From the NCBI RefSeq assembly GCF_039531105.1, contig NZ_BAAAPK010000001.1:372001-436000 (forward strand): a stretch of DNA of 64,000 bases, read 5' to 3'. Positions within the stretch are counted from its first letter, which is position 1. Each line of letters begins with the position of its first letter. The notes under the pieces were generated by a model, which made no database searches, was not told the DNA's origin, and saw only the letters and a program-made list of their open reading frames with translations. This stretch comes from Microbacterium lacus. GTDB lineage: Bacteria; Actinomycetota; Actinomycetes; Actinomycetales; Microbacteriaceae. Positions 34,920 through 43,535 of the stretch are shown piece by piece. Position numbers and translations under genes: made by a program.

Positions 34920-34935
34920 TTACTTGACTAAGTAA
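34920..34935. promoter_or_regulatory. inverted repeat operator upstream of ytrA-type gene
   Basis: TTACTT-gact-AAGTAA, 24 bp upstream of the GTG start, in an AT-rich patch unusual for this genome. It fits a YtrA-type GntR operator overlapping the promoter. Confidence 0.6.
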
Positions 34936-35028
34936 CCATAGAACCGAGCTCGCGTCAACCCCGTGCGACAGGGCCGCCCTCAGGCGTCCGTCGATGCTGC
35001 GGGGAAGTGGCTGCTCGACGAGCGGACG

Positions 35029-35463
35029 TCAGCGGCAGACCAGCACGGCGCACGGCGCCGAGTGCTGGACGCGCGAGGCGGTGCTGCCGAGCAGGATCGT
35101 GCGACTGAGCCCGCGGCTGCCCGCCGCGAGCACGATGAGTGCGGCGTCGGTCTCCTCCGCCGCCCGGATGATCTCCTGCGCCGGCGAGCCGCTGCGCACC
35201 TGGGTGTGCACGCGGGGTCCCCACGCGCTGAATTCCGCGGCCACGGTCTCCGCGGCGACGCGTGCGTCGTCGGCGAAGCTCAGCGAGGTCATGAGCGGTG
35301 TCCGGGTCGGGCCGATCTCATTCGCGAACGGGGCGGCGGCGTACGGGCTGACCACGGCCACGACGGTCACTTCGGTGACGGCATCCGCGTCCGCGAAGCC
35401 GATGAACTGGCGCGCCCCGTCGAGCGATGCCCGCGAGCCGTCGGTGGCGACGATGACGTGCAC
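35029..35463 (-). CDS. universal stress protein (UspA family)
   Basis: Protein of 144 residues with one Usp domain: start MHVIVATDGSRASLDGARQF, then ALIVLAAGSRGLSRTILLGS. The nucleotide-binding motif is normally G-2x-G-9x-G-S; here only seven residues separate the second and third Gly, so ATP binding may be weakened. The GTG start at 35463 lies two bases after the permease stop, so it is co-translated with an amino-acid permease, a common pairing in which Usp modulates the transporter. Confidence 0.88.
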   Translation of the reverse strand: MHVIVATDGSRASLDGARQFIGFADADAVTEVTVVAVVSPYAAAPFANEIGPTRTPLMTSLSFADDARVAAETVAAEFSAWGPRVHTQVRSGSPAQEIIRAAEETDAALIVLAAGSRGLSRTILLGSTASRVQHSAPCAVLVCR

Positions 35464-35465
35464 GG

Positions 35466-36932
35466 TCAGGCGTCCTTCTCGAGCGTCGCCGACGGGTCGC
35501 CGCGCTCGACTCCCGGCGGTCGGAGCCGCTTCTTGCCGAACAGGCGCTCGCAGATGTACAGGACGAGTCCGACGGCGAGAAGCCCGGCCACCCAGAACAG
35601 CGCCTCGGGGTCGTCGATCAGCGTGTACGTGAGCACCGCGAGATTGCCGATGATGCCGGCGATCAACAGGGGCGTGTTCGCCCGATACGTGTCCGGTCGC
35701 TCGTCCTTGCCGCGCAGCTTCAGGCACGACACGATCACGAGCGCGTAGATGAACAGCAGGAAGACGACGGTAATCGTCGCGAGGCGATCGACGATGTCGA
35801 GCTGGTCCTCCGGCGCGAGCCCGCCCTGGCCGCTGCGGATGATCGCGCCGACCACGAGGAGCGCACCCACCACCGCGCCGCCGAACAGCAGGGCGACGTA
35901 GGGGCTGCGCCGGACCGGATGCACTTTGGCGAACACGGCCGGCACCACGTCCTCGCGGGCCATGCCGTACAGGATGCGGGCCTGGGCCACGACGGTGACG
36001 AGCGTGGTGTTGCTGATCGCGATCATCGCGATGATCCCGAAGACGACGAGCATGACGGATGCCGGGATGAAGAAGAGGTCTGCACGGATCACTTCGAGCA
36101 GGGTGTTCCCGGCGAGGGTCGAGATCGGAACGGCGAGGGCCGCGGCGATCGAGACCAGCACGTACACGATGCCGGCGGTCAGCATCCCGCCGATCAGGGC
36201 CCGCGGGAACGCGCGCGACGGGTCGATCGTCTCCTCGGCGACGTTCGCGGCGTTCTCGAATCCTGTCATCGCGAAGAACGCGAGCGAGACACCGGCGAGG
36301 ACCGCGAGGATCGCCGAGCCGCCACCGCCGTCGACGTTGAACTGCAGCAGCACGGCCGGATCGCCCACGCCCTCGAAGAGCGCGATCGCACCGATGATGA
36401 TCACGATCACGAGGCCCGTGAGCTCGATGAAGGTCATCACGACGTTCGCGACGACCGATTCGGTGATGCCGATGAGGTTGATGAGGGTGATGACCGCCAC
36501 GAACGCGAGGGCGATGGCGGTCGCCGCCCAGATCGCGTCCTCGGGCAGGCCGATCAGACCCGCGAAGTAGCGGACGAACCCTGAGGCGAGTGAGCCGACG
36601 GCGGCCATGTTGGCGGAGAGCATGCAGATCGTCACGAAGAAGGTCAGCGCGGGGCTGCGGAAGGCCTTGTTCACGTACAGCGACGCGCCAGCGGCCTGCG
36701 GATACTTCGTGACGAGCTCGGCGTAGGCGAGGCCGGTGACCGCGGCGATCGCGACGCCCACCAGGAATGCCATCCAGAACGCCCCGCCCACCGCCGCCGC
36801 GACGAGGCCGACGAGGACGTAGATGCCGGAGCCGAGGACGTCGCCCACGACGTAGAAGTAGAGCTGCTTGACCGTGATCGACCGCTTGAGCGGACTCGGT
36901 GCGGACACGGATGCTTCGGCGGACGTAGCCAT
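35466..36932 (-). CDS. APC-superfamily amino acid permease
   Basis: Protein of 488 residues with about 12 membrane segments. The first helix has the substrate-binding GDVLGSGIYVLVG motif, and FFAMTGFENAANVAEETIDPSRAFPRA matches the sixth helix of amino-acid/polyamine carriers. The specific substrate is not clear. ATG at 36932 is 6 nt from TAGGGT (leaderless). A universal stress gene follows two bases after its stop. Confidence 0.92.
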   Translation of the reverse strand: MATSAEASVSAPSPLKRSITVKQLYFYVVGDVLGSGIYVLVGLVAAAVGGAFWMAFLVGVAIAAVTGLAYAELVTKYPQAAGASLYVNKAFRSPALTFFVTICMLSANMAAVGSLASGFVRYFAGLIGLPEDAIWAATAIALAFVAVITLINLIGITESVVANVVMTFIELTGLVIVIIIGAIALFEGVGDPAVLLQFNVDGGGGSAILAVLAGVSLAFFAMTGFENAANVAEETIDPSRAFPRALIGGMLTAGIVYVLVSIAAALAVPISTLAGNTLLEVIRADLFFIPASVMLVVFGIIAMIAISNTTLVTVVAQARILYGMAREDVVPAVFAKVHPVRRSPYVALLFGGAVVGALLVVGAIIRSGQGGLAPEDQLDIVDRLATITVVFLLFIYALVIVSCLKLRGKDERPDTYRANTPLLIAGIIGNLAVLTYTLIDDPEALFWVAGLLAVGLVLYICERLFGKKRLRPPGVERGDPSATLEKDA

Positions 36933-37042
36933 CCGCAGACCCTACCCCGCGGGTGGGGGGTCGCGGAGGATCTCTCCCCAGGTCGGGGTGAGGTCGAACG
37001 TCACATTCTCATCTCGAGCTGGACGGAAATATGCCGGGGGGT

Positions 37043-37080
37043 TGTCGAAATGGCGGGAAGTCGTTCGCTGTGACGATGAA
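37043..37080 (+). promoter_or_regulatory. ECF-sigma-type promoter before DGPF gene 1
   Basis: TGTCGA (37043-37048), 17 bp, CGCTGT (37066-37071), then CGATGAA (37074-37080). The same arrangement with identical spacing precedes the second DGPF gene at 37554-37591. TGTCGA is the -35 reported for ECF42 sigma factors, whose known targets are DGPF genes. Confidence 0.65.
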
Positions 37081-37120
37081 GGAGCCGGACAGGCCGGCTC
37101 GCCAATGCAGGAGGTATTCC

Positions 37121-37474
37121 ATGTCCCAGTACGCGATCCTCATCTACGAAGACCCGGCTTTCTACGAGACCATGACGCCCGAGGGATGGGGCGCCGTCGT
37201 CGAAGCGCACGATGCGTTCACAAAGGGCGTCGTCGAGCACGGTGGGTCGATCACGGGTGGTGGGGCGCTCAAGCCCGTGTCGCAGGCACTCAAGATCACC
37301 GCCGGCGAGGTGTCGGACGGCCCGTTCGTGGAGTCCAAAGAGTCGTTCCTCGGCTACTACACCGTGGAGGCGCGCGACCTCGATCACGCGATCGAGCTCG
37401 CCGCGTTGGCCCCGGCGGCCGGCGGCGGTGTCGAGCTTCGCCCGATGCACGACCCGTCTGCGGGCCAGCTCTGA
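37121..37474 (+). CDS. YCII/DGPF-family protein 1
   Basis: Protein of 117 residues, ferredoxin-like fold of the YCII/DGPF family: QYAILIYEDPAF at the start, VSDGPFVESKESFLGYYTVEA with the DGPF motif, and a C-terminal VELRPMHD. The function is unknown; such genes are usually linked to ECF sigma factors of the SigJ/ECF41-42 kind. ATG at 37121 follows GGAGGTATTCC. It is followed by a terminator hairpin and a second DGPF gene with its own, near-identical promoter. No sigma gene is present in this window. Confidence 0.9.
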   Translation: MSQYAILIYEDPAFYETMTPEGWGAVVEAHDAFTKGVVEHGGSITGGGALKPVSQALKITAGEVSDGPFVESKESFLGYYTVEARDLDHAIELAALAPAAGGGVELRPMHDPSAGQL

Positions 37475-37491
37475 GCACTTTCGCTCGACAC

Positions 37492-37528
37492 GCTGACCGC
37501 GTCCGCACTCGCGAAGGACGCGGTCAGC
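37492..37528 (+). terminator. 13-bp stem-loop terminator after DGPF gene 1
   Basis: GCTGACCGCGTCC (37492-37504) pairs perfectly with GGACGCGGTCAGC (37516-37528); the loop is 11 nt. It lies 17 nt after the stop and before the second ECF-type promoter, so the two DGPF genes are separate units. It lacks a long U-tract. Confidence 0.7.
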
Positions 37529-37553
37529 TCCGTCGACGCGATTCCGAGGTTCG

Positions 37554-37591
37554 TGTCGAATTGCCGCTTGCCTGTTCGCTGTCCCGATGAA
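37554..37591 (+). promoter_or_regulatory. ECF-sigma-type promoter before DGPF gene 2
   Basis: TGTCGA (37554-37559), 17 bp, CGCTGT (37577-37582), then CGATGAA (37585-37591), matching 37043-37080 in boxes and spacing. GTTCGCTGT is shared word for word. Confidence 0.65.
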
Positions 37592-37619
37592 ACTGTTCCA
37601 CTGACGAAAGGACACGACC

Positions 37620-37970
37620 GTGAAGTACGTCATCATGTTCACGACCACCCCCGAGCTGGAAGCGACGGTGTCGCCCGAGCACGCCGAGGAGGCTTACCGC
37701 CGCACCTACGACTGGTTCGGTACGCATCGCGAGGTGATGACCGAGTCGGGTGCCCAGCTGCAGCCGGTCACCACGGCGACCTCGGTCACCCATGGCGCTC
37801 ACGGGCCGGTCGTGGCTGATGGGCCGTTCTCGGAGGCGAAGGAGGTCAGCGGCGGATTCCAGGTGATCGACGTGCCCGATCTCGATGCGGCCATCGAGAT
37901 CGTCAAGACGTGGCCGTTGCTGGAATTGCCGGGCGTGACGGTGGAGATCCGCCCGATCGTCGTCTACTGA
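37620..37970 (+). CDS. YCII/DGPF-family protein 2
   Basis: Protein of 116 residues, paralogous to the gene before it: KYVIMFTTTPEL, VADGPFSEAKEVSGGFQVID and C-terminal VEIRPI. The GTG start at 37620 follows GAAAGGACACGACC. The role is unknown. The separate promoter of the same class suggests both genes answer one ECF sigma factor encoded elsewhere. Confidence 0.88.
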   Translation: MKYVIMFTTTPELEATVSPEHAEEAYRRTYDWFGTHREVMTESGAQLQPVTTATSVTHGAHGPVVADGPFSEAKEVSGGFQVIDVPDLDAAIEIVKTWPLLELPGVTVEIRPIVVY

Positions 37971-38024
37971 AGCGGCGTCGAGCCGTCGGGGACCCGGGTC
38001 CTAGACAACGCGCCTCGCGTCGCG

Positions 38025-38939
38025 TCAGAGATGCGGCTTGGGACGGACCACCCGGCCGGGGGCCGTGTCCGCGCTCCGGGCCGGTACGGGCCATGGGGCC
38101 GGCTGCGGGGAAGGGGTCGGCGTCCGCGGAGCCGCGGTCTGCGGGGCTTCCGTCGGCGAGGCCTCCGTTTCGCGCGGAGGTGCGGCATCCGACACGGTGG
38201 GCTGCCGACCGGTCGTCAGCTCGAGCGTCACCTTCGCCTCGAGCACCTCGATCGCCTCGTCCGAGAGCGAGATGAGCCCGTCGAGCTCTTCGCGGACCCG
38301 CCGGTAGGCCACCTGCCGCTCGGCGGGGGTGGCGGCCTCATCGATCGCGATCGTGAGGAGCTGCTTCGCCGTGTCCAGGCGCTTGCGCTCGACCGTCGTG
38401 AACGAGGAATCCTTCACGCGGCGGGCGTCGCGCTCGGCCACGTCGAACGCGACTTCGTAGTCCACGACCGCGTCGCGGTACTCGGTGAGCTGCTCCTTCG
38501 TCAGGCGTGCTTTCGCGGATGCCGGCCGCAGGCCGTCCGCGATGCGCTTGGCGCGCAGGAAGGCGGCCGTGAGGGGCTGGCGGCCGTCGCTCATCGCGGG
38601 GAACGCGATGAGCTTCGCCACGTCGAGCTCGTACTCGAGCCACCGTGCGGTCACGGCGTCGTGCGAGGCGAACAGCCGCTCGAGCTGCGTTCCCTCCGGT
38701 GCGGATGCCGGGGCCGCAGTCGCCGTCTCGATCGGCGGCAGGTCGGCCGCCGCGACGGCGGGGGGACGTACGCCCGCCTTGGCGGCCGTGATCTCCGCCT
38801 TGGCGTGCAGAACCTCGAGCCGACGCTTGTGGCGGCGCCGGGCGCCGCGCTCCCAGGCGCTGCCGATGCCGCCCATCACTCCCATGAGCGGGAAGACGAG
38901 CCACCAGTAGCCCCCGAGGAACGAGAAGAAAGGTTCCAC
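38025..38939 (-). CDS. membrane-anchored protein with HDAV..ARW domain, paralog A
   Basis: Protein of 304 residues. N-terminal membrane segment (FLGGYWWLVFPLMGVMGGIG), basic linker, central helical domain (about residues 80-215), and a Pro/Thr/Ala-rich C-terminal tail (TAAPRTPTPSPQPAPWPVPA). The central block LERLFASHDAVTARWLEYEL, PAMSDGRQP, and YRDAVVDYEVAFDVAERDA is shared with the next gene upstream (38986-39741). I do not recognise a named family. The GTG start at 38939 is supported by TAGCAT exactly 6 nt upstream. Confidence 0.75.
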   Translation of the reverse strand: MEPFFSFLGGYWWLVFPLMGVMGGIGSAWERGARRRHKRRLEVLHAKAEITAAKAGVRPPAVAAADLPPIETATAAPASAPEGTQLERLFASHDAVTARWLEYELDVAKLIAFPAMSDGRQPLTAAFLRAKRIADGLRPASAKARLTKEQLTEYRDAVVDYEVAFDVAERDARRVKDSSFTTVERKRLDTAKQLLTIAIDEAATPAERQVAYRRVREELDGLISLSDEAIEVLEAKVTLELTTGRQPTVSDAAPPRETEASPTEAPQTAAPRTPTPSPQPAPWPVPARSADTAPGRVVRPKPHL

Positions 38940-38985
38940 CCTGTCATGCTAACCGCCGCCTCCGGCAGGCTCGCCTGCTCGCAGG

Positions 38986-39741
38986 TCAGTCGGAGGTCGG
39001 CATCCGCAGCGGGATCCAGGCGGGCATCTGCCAGATCCCGGTCGGCGGTGCCGTCGGACGCGGCGCGGCACCCGCCGCGCGCTCGGCCTCGTCGAACGCG
39101 GCCTCGAGCGCGGCGACGGCGTCGCGATACGCGAGGTACTGCTCGGGAGGGATCCGCTCGCGCGCAGAGGCGGGACGCACGTCCTGCGCCGCGCGGTACG
39201 CGCGGAAGAACGCCAGGGTCGCGGGTTCGCGCGTATCGCTCAGCTGCGGGTAGGCGATCGCTTTCGCCGGATCGGTCTCGTAGTCCATCCAGCGGGCGAC
39301 GACCGCGTCGTGCGCGCGGTACAGCCGCTCGATCGGCAGCGGATCGGTGGAGGACGCCGCGTGGTATTGGGCAGTGGTCGCCTTCACGCGGGCGCGGCGC
39401 GCACGCAGCACCATCGCCGCGGACTTCTGCGCGAGCTTGGCCTCCTGCAGTGCGCGGCGCGCCTGCGCCGTCGCGGGGGTGCCGAGCAGGGCTTCGCCGA
39501 GCGTCGGGGGAGCGGACGAGGCGCGCGCGGCGAGCACGGCGGCCTGCGCTTCGCGCACCCGGACGCGCGCGGCGATGAGCGCCCGGGAGGCGAGCGCGAC
39601 CTCGCGCCGCGCGGCATCCAGTTCGAGTCTCCTCGCACGGCGACCCCTGGCGGTCACTCCGGCGTACGTCGCGGCGCCGGCCCCGGCGGCCGCGGGTGCG
39701 ACCCACCACCAGCTCTCGACGATCAGGAGGATCATCTCCAC
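38986..39741 (-). CDS. membrane-anchored protein with HDAV..ARW domain, paralog B
   Basis: Protein of 251 residues. Membrane segment (ESWWWVAPAAAGAGAATYAG), Ala/Arg-rich coiled-coil stretch (about 35-130), then IERLYRAHDAVVARWMDYET, PQLSDTREPATLAFFRAYRA, RPASARERIPPEQYLAYRDA and AFDEAERAA, aligning throughout with paralog A. Function unknown. The GTG start at 39741 stands 6 nt after TACGAT, giving it its own predicted leaderless promoter; an internal ATG at 39735 is the alternative. Confidence 0.72.
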   Translation of the reverse strand: MEMILLIVESWWWVAPAAAGAGAATYAGVTARGRRARRLELDAARREVALASRALIAARVRVREAQAAVLAARASSAPPTLGEALLGTPATAQARRALQEAKLAQKSAAMVLRARRARVKATTAQYHAASSTDPLPIERLYRAHDAVVARWMDYETDPAKAIAYPQLSDTREPATLAFFRAYRAAQDVRPASARERIPPEQYLAYRDAVAALEAAFDEAERAAGAAPRPTAPPTGIWQMPAWIPLRMPTSD

Positions 39742-39798
39742 CAGGACATCGTAATCCGCGGACCCTCCGGCAGAACCGGGGGTCAGGCGATGCGCAGG

Positions 39799-39930
39799 TC
39801 AGCCGAAGATGAGGGCCAGGACCGTGGCGCCGCCGCCGACGAGGATGAGCGAGACGATGACCACCCAGGCGACGATCTTCACGCGGCGCTGGCGGGCTTC
39901 GTTGTAGTCGGCGTATTCGTCCTCGGACAT
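39799..39930 (-). CDS. 43-residue single-span membrane protein
   Basis: A small ORF from an ATG at 39930 to a TGA at 39799-39801, read MSEDEYADYNEARQRR, then a membrane helix (VKIVAWVVIVSLILVGGGAT) ending in ALIFG. The acidic/basic head followed by one helix suggests a cytoplasmic N-terminus. A TAGGCT box sits 7 nt before the ATG, and its TAG is the purL stop codon, so promoter evidence supports the gene. Function unknown. Confidence 0.7.
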   Translation of the reverse strand: MSEDEYADYNEARQRRVKIVAWVVIVSLILVGGGATVLALIFG

Positions 39931-39937
39931 GACCGAC

Positions 39938-39943
39938 AGCCTA
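39938..39943 (-). promoter_or_regulatory. -10 box of the 43-residue ORF, overlapping the purL stop codon
   Basis: TAGGCT on the minus strand. Its TAG is the purL stop, and 7 nt separate it from the ATG. Same geometry as at argG. Confidence 0.55.
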
Positions 39944-42274
39944 CTTCGACGGCTCGGTGACGGTGGCACCGAAGACGGCGGGCAGCGTCTCGGTCGACAG
40001 GCTCCGCAGCTCGCTCAGCCCCAGCGTGAACAGGTCCTGGACCTCGAGGGCCGGCTCGCCGTCCTCGCCGGGCGCATCGGTCACCCCGATCCGCAGCACC
40101 GGGTAGCCTCGACCCTCGCACAGGCCACGGAACTTGACGTCGTCCTCGCGCGGCACGCTCACGATGACGCGACCCGTCGATTCCGAGAACAGCGCGGTGG
40201 CGGCATCCACCCCGTCTCGCTCCATGATCTCGCGCAGCCACACGCGGGCGCCCACGCCGAAGCGGAGCACGCCCTCGGCGAGCGTCTGCGCGAGGCCGCC
40301 GGCGGACAGGTCGTGCGCACTGGAGACCAGCGACTGCAGCGAAGCCGCGTGCAGCAGCTCGGCGAGCTTCTTCTCGGCGCCGAGATCCACTGCCGGGGGG
40401 CGACCGCCCAGGTGACCGTGCACGGTTCCGGCCCAGGCGGAGCCGTCGAGCTCGGTGCCTGTCACGCCGAGGAGATAGAGGTTCTCGCCCTCGTCCTGCC
40501 ACCCGCTCGGGATGCGGCGCGCCACGTCGTCGATGATGCCGAGGACACCGACGACGGGTGTCGGGAAGATCGGCTGGTCGCCGGTCTGGTTGTAGAAGCT
40601 GACGTTGCCGCCGGTCACGGGGATGCCGAGCTCGAGGCAGCCGTCCGCGAGGCCGGCGACGGCCTGCGAGAACTGCCACATGACTTCGGGGTTCTCCGGG
40701 CTGCCGAAGTTCAGGCAGTCGGTGACGGCGGTGGGGACGGAGCCGCTCACGGCGACGTTGCGGTAGGCCTCGGCGAGGGCGAGCTTCGCGCCCTCGTACG
40801 GGTCGAGCTGGCAGAAGCGCCCGTTGCAGTCGGTGGCGATCGAGAAGCCGAGGCCCGATTCCTCGTCGACGCGGATCATGCCGGCGTCGTCGGGGAAGGC
40901 CAGCGCGGTGTTGCCCATGACGTAGTAGTCGTACTGGTTCGTCACCCACGACGTGTCGGCGAGGTTGGGGCTCGCGACGAGCTGCGTGAACTGGCGGCGG
41001 AGCGTCTCGGCGTCGTTCTCCCTCGGGAGCGCGCTCGCCGAGTCGTCGCGCAGCGCGTCGATCCAGGTCGGGTAGGCGACCGGGCGCTCGTACACGGGTC
41101 CGTCGACGGCCACGGTCGACGGGTCGACGTCGACGATGACCTCGCCGTGCCACTGGATCACCAGTCGCCCGTCGCCGGTCACCTCGCCGAGGACGCTCGT
41201 CTCGACATCCCACTTGTTCACGACCGCGAGGAAGGCATCGAGCTTCTCGGGCGCGACGATCGCCATCATGCGCTCCTGGCTCTCGCTCATGAGGATCTCC
41301 TCCGGCGTGAGCGACGGGTCGCGCAGCAGCACCTTCTCGAGGTCCACGCGCATTCCGCTGCCGCCGTTCGCGGCGAGCTCGCTCGTGGCGCACGAGATTC
41401 CGGCGGCGCCGAGGTCCTGGATCGCCTCGACGAGGTCGTCGCGATAGAGCTCGAGGCAGCACTCGATGAGCACCTTCTCGGCGAACGGGTCGCCGACCTG
41501 GACGGCGGGCCGCTTGGTCGGGCCGCCGTCGGCGAACGTGTCCGACGCGAGGATCGAGGCCCCGCCGATGCCGTCACCGCCGGTGCGCGCGCCGAAGAGC
41601 ACGACCTGGTTGCCCGCACCGGTCGCGTTCGCGAGCTTGATGTCCTCGTGGCGCATGACGCCCACCGCGAGGGCGTTCACGAGCGGGTTGCCCTGGTAGA
41701 CGGCGTCGAAGACGGTCTCGCCGCCGATGTTCGGCAGACCCAGGCAGTTGCCGTAGAACGAGATGCCGCTCGTGACGCCGTGGACGACACGGGCGGTGTC
41801 GGGGTCGTCGATCGCGCCGAAGCGCAGCTGGTCCATCACGGCCACCGGGCGCGCGCCCATCGAGATGATGTCGCGGACGATGCCGCCGACACCGGTCGCG
41901 GCACCCTGGAAGGGCTCGATGTAGCTCGGGTGGTTGTGCGATTCGACCTTGAAGGTGACCGCCCAGCCCTCGCCGATGTCGACGACGCCGGCGTTCTGGC
42001 CCATGCCGACCATGAGCCGTTCCTTCATCTCGTCCGACACCTTCTGACCGAACTGGCGCAGATAGATCTTGCTGGACTTGTAGGAGCAGTGCTCGCTCCA
42101 CATGACCGAGTACATCGCCAGCTCGCCGCTCGTGGGGCGGCGTCCCAGGATCTCGCGGATCTGCCGGTACTCGTCGTCCTTGAGTCCGAGCGCGCCGTAG
42201 GGCTGCTCCTTCTCGGGCGTCGCGACGGCGTTCTCGACGGTGTCGGCCAGGGACTTTCGGGAGGGGGTGGTCAC
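39941..42274 (-). CDS. purL: phosphoribosylformylglycinamidine synthase subunit PurL
   Basis: Protein of 777 residues, the small-type PurL that works with PurQ and PurS to make FGAM in purine synthesis. Motifs seen are [52 protein letters not shown], and the second-half [14 protein letters not shown]. The GTG start at 42274 follows a GGAGCTGAG Shine-Dalgarno site, with a TAGACT box about 40 bp upstream (42314-42319), so this gene has a normal leader. No purQ or purS lies in the window. Confidence 0.97.
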   Translation of the reverse strand: MTTPSRKSLADTVENAVATPEKEQPYGALGLKDDEYRQIREILGRRPTSGELAMYSVMWSEHCSYKSSKIYLRQFGQKVSDEMKERLMVGMGQNAGVVDIGEGWAVTFKVESHNHPSYIEPFQGAATGVGGIVRDIISMGARPVAVMDQLRFGAIDDPDTARVVHGVTSGISFYGNCLGLPNIGGETVFDAVYQGNPLVNALAVGVMRHEDIKLANATGAGNQVVLFGARTGGDGIGGASILASDTFADGGPTKRPAVQVGDPFAEKVLIECCLELYRDDLVEAIQDLGAAGISCATSELAANGGSGMRVDLEKVLLRDPSLTPEEILMSESQERMMAIVAPEKLDAFLAVVNKWDVETSVLGEVTGDGRLVIQWHGEVIVDVDPSTVAVDGPVYERPVAYPTWIDALRDDSASALPRENDAETLRRQFTQLVASPNLADTSWVTNQYDYYVMGNTALAFPDDAGMIRVDEESGLGFSIATDCNGRFCQLDPYEGAKLALAEAYRNVAVSGSVPTAVTDCLNFGSPENPEVMWQFSQAVAGLADGCLELGIPVTGGNVSFYNQTGDQPIFPTPVVGVLGIIDDVARRIPSGWQDEGENLYLLGVTGTELDGSAWAGTVHGHLGGRPPAVDLGAEKKLAELLHAASLQSLVSSAHDLSAGGLAQTLAEGVLRFGVGARVWLREIMERDGVDAATALFSESTGRVIVSVPREDDVKFRGLCEGRGYPVLRIGVTDAPGEDGEPALEVQDLFTLGLSELRSLSTETLPAVFGATVTEPSK

Positions 42275-42426
42275 GCGGCTCAGCTCCAGGATTCGGGGAC
42301 GCCGGACCGGTTCAGTCTAGTTGGCCGGGCATCGCCCCGACCGGCGTGAGTCGTGTGCCCCCCCCGCAGGCATCGACCGACGCACCGCGAGATCGTCGTG
42401 ACCGTGTCAGATGCCGCAGAAGCGCC

Positions 42427-43095
42427 TCAGATGTCGGAGAAGTCGTTCGACGGTGCCGAGAGCCGTGTGACGAGGTCGCCAGCGAACCCGAGCTCGACGT
42501 ACTCGATCCCGACGGCATCCGGGCGGCAGAGGGACAATGCGTCAGGCACCTCCTCGGGATGCATCGCCAAGCTGTCCGGCTTGCCGTCCCCGTCCCCGTC
42601 GTACTGGCACAGCTCGAACGCCTCAGCCGCGAGGGCCTCATCGCGCGTGCTGCCGACGGAGATGCCCTCCGCGGTGGCGATGGGGATGCCGCCGATCGTG
42701 GGCCCGCCGACGTTGAGGAAGCCACGCGAGTCGTACGTCCACACCGAGATCGAGACGCCGTCCCACGCGTACCGCACCCCACCTGCGGTGTCGTAGGGAC
42801 CGTCGAACTCCTCGACGGTCGCCGCGCCGGCGATCTGCTCGAGGAGCGCCACGACCTCCTCGCCGTCCCTGAGCGACACCTCCTCCGCGCGCCCGTCGTG
42901 CTCGTAGACGACGGAATCGACGGTGACGACGACTCGGGCGGCATCGACCGTCGGGTTCGGCGTGGGGGCGGCGCTCGAATCGGAGGGGATGGTCGTCGGC
43001 GTCGGCGTCGGCGTCGGCGCAGGAAGCCCGCACCCCGCGAGCACCAGTGCGAGGCCGATCGAGGGAAGGAGCAGCATGAGGCGGGAGGCGCGCAT
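42427..43095 (-). CDS. putative lipoprotein
   Basis: Protein of 222 residues. A signal peptide with lipobox LVLAGC (Cys at about residue 22) is followed by a Pro/Thr linker (PTPTPTPTTIP) and a globular domain of about 170 residues with three cysteines and an acidic Asp-rich loop (QYDGDGDGKPDSL) that could bind Ca2+. I do not recognise the family. ATG at 43095 lies 6 nt after TAGCGT. It is divergent from an ArsR gene, with only 57 bp between starts. Downstream of its stop, 150 bp before purL hold no gene. Confidence 0.82.
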   Translation of the reverse strand: MRASRLMLLLPSIGLALVLAGCGLPAPTPTPTPTTIPSDSSAAPTPNPTVDAARVVVTVDSVVYEHDGRAEEVSLRDGEEVVALLEQIAGAATVEEFDGPYDTAGGVRYAWDGVSISVWTYDSRGFLNVGGPTIGGIPIATAEGISVGSTRDEALAAEAFELCQYDGDGDGKPDSLAMHPEEVPDALSLCRPDAVGIEYVELGFAGDLVTRLSAPSNDFSDI

Positions 43096-43115
43096 ATCAG
43101 CACGCTACCGACCTC

Positions 43116-43159
43116 TTGACGGATGCCGGTGCTCGGCGTAACGTACAACCAAATGGTTG
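43116..43159 (+). promoter_or_regulatory. promoter and operator of ArsR gene
   Basis: TTGACG (43116-43121), 17-bp spacer, TAACGT (43139-43144): the best sigma-70-like promoter in the window. An inverted repeat CAACCA-aa-TGGTTG (43146-43159) covers the expected transcription start and the ATG at 43153. Confidence 0.75.
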
Positions 43160-43533
43160 CACAAATGGAGCTCAGCGATGAACGGATCGACCGCGTCTTC
43201 CACGCGCTGGCCGCGGCCACGCGGCGCGACATCCTGCGGCGCACGATCGAGCGCGAGCACTCGGTCTCGGCGCTCGCCCGGGAGTACGACATGTCCTTCG
43301 CCGCCGTGCAGAAGCACGTCGCCGTGCTCGAAGAGGCGGGCCTCATCGTCAAGCGTGCCGAGGGGCGCGAGCGCCTCGTGCGAGCGGACCCCGACATGAT
43401 CGCCCGCGCCCGCGTGCTGCTCGCCCGCTTCGAAGAGCTGTGGCGGTCCCGCATCGACCGCCTCGACGCCCTCCTCGCCGAAACTCCGCCCGATACCGGG
43501 TCTTCCGATCGAACCGACACCGAAAGGGACTGA
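43153..43533 (+). CDS. ArsR-family repressor linked to SRPBCC gene
   Basis: Protein of 126 residues: winged helix FHALAAATRRDILRRTIEREHSVSALAREYDMSFAAVQKHVAVLEEAG. Of the ATG codons at 43153 and 43165, the first is 8 nt past the TAACGT box, so a leaderless mRNA may begin at or near it; no Shine-Dalgarno site supports either. The operator covers the start codon. A double-SRPBCC gene follows three bases after the stop, the common regulator/effector pairing. Confidence 0.9.
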   Translation: MVAQMELSDERIDRVFHALAAATRRDILRRTIEREHSVSALAREYDMSFAAVQKHVAVLEEAGLIVKRAEGRERLVRADPDMIARARVLLARFEELWRSRIDRLDALLAETPPDTGSSDRTDTERD

Positions 43534-43535
43534 CA

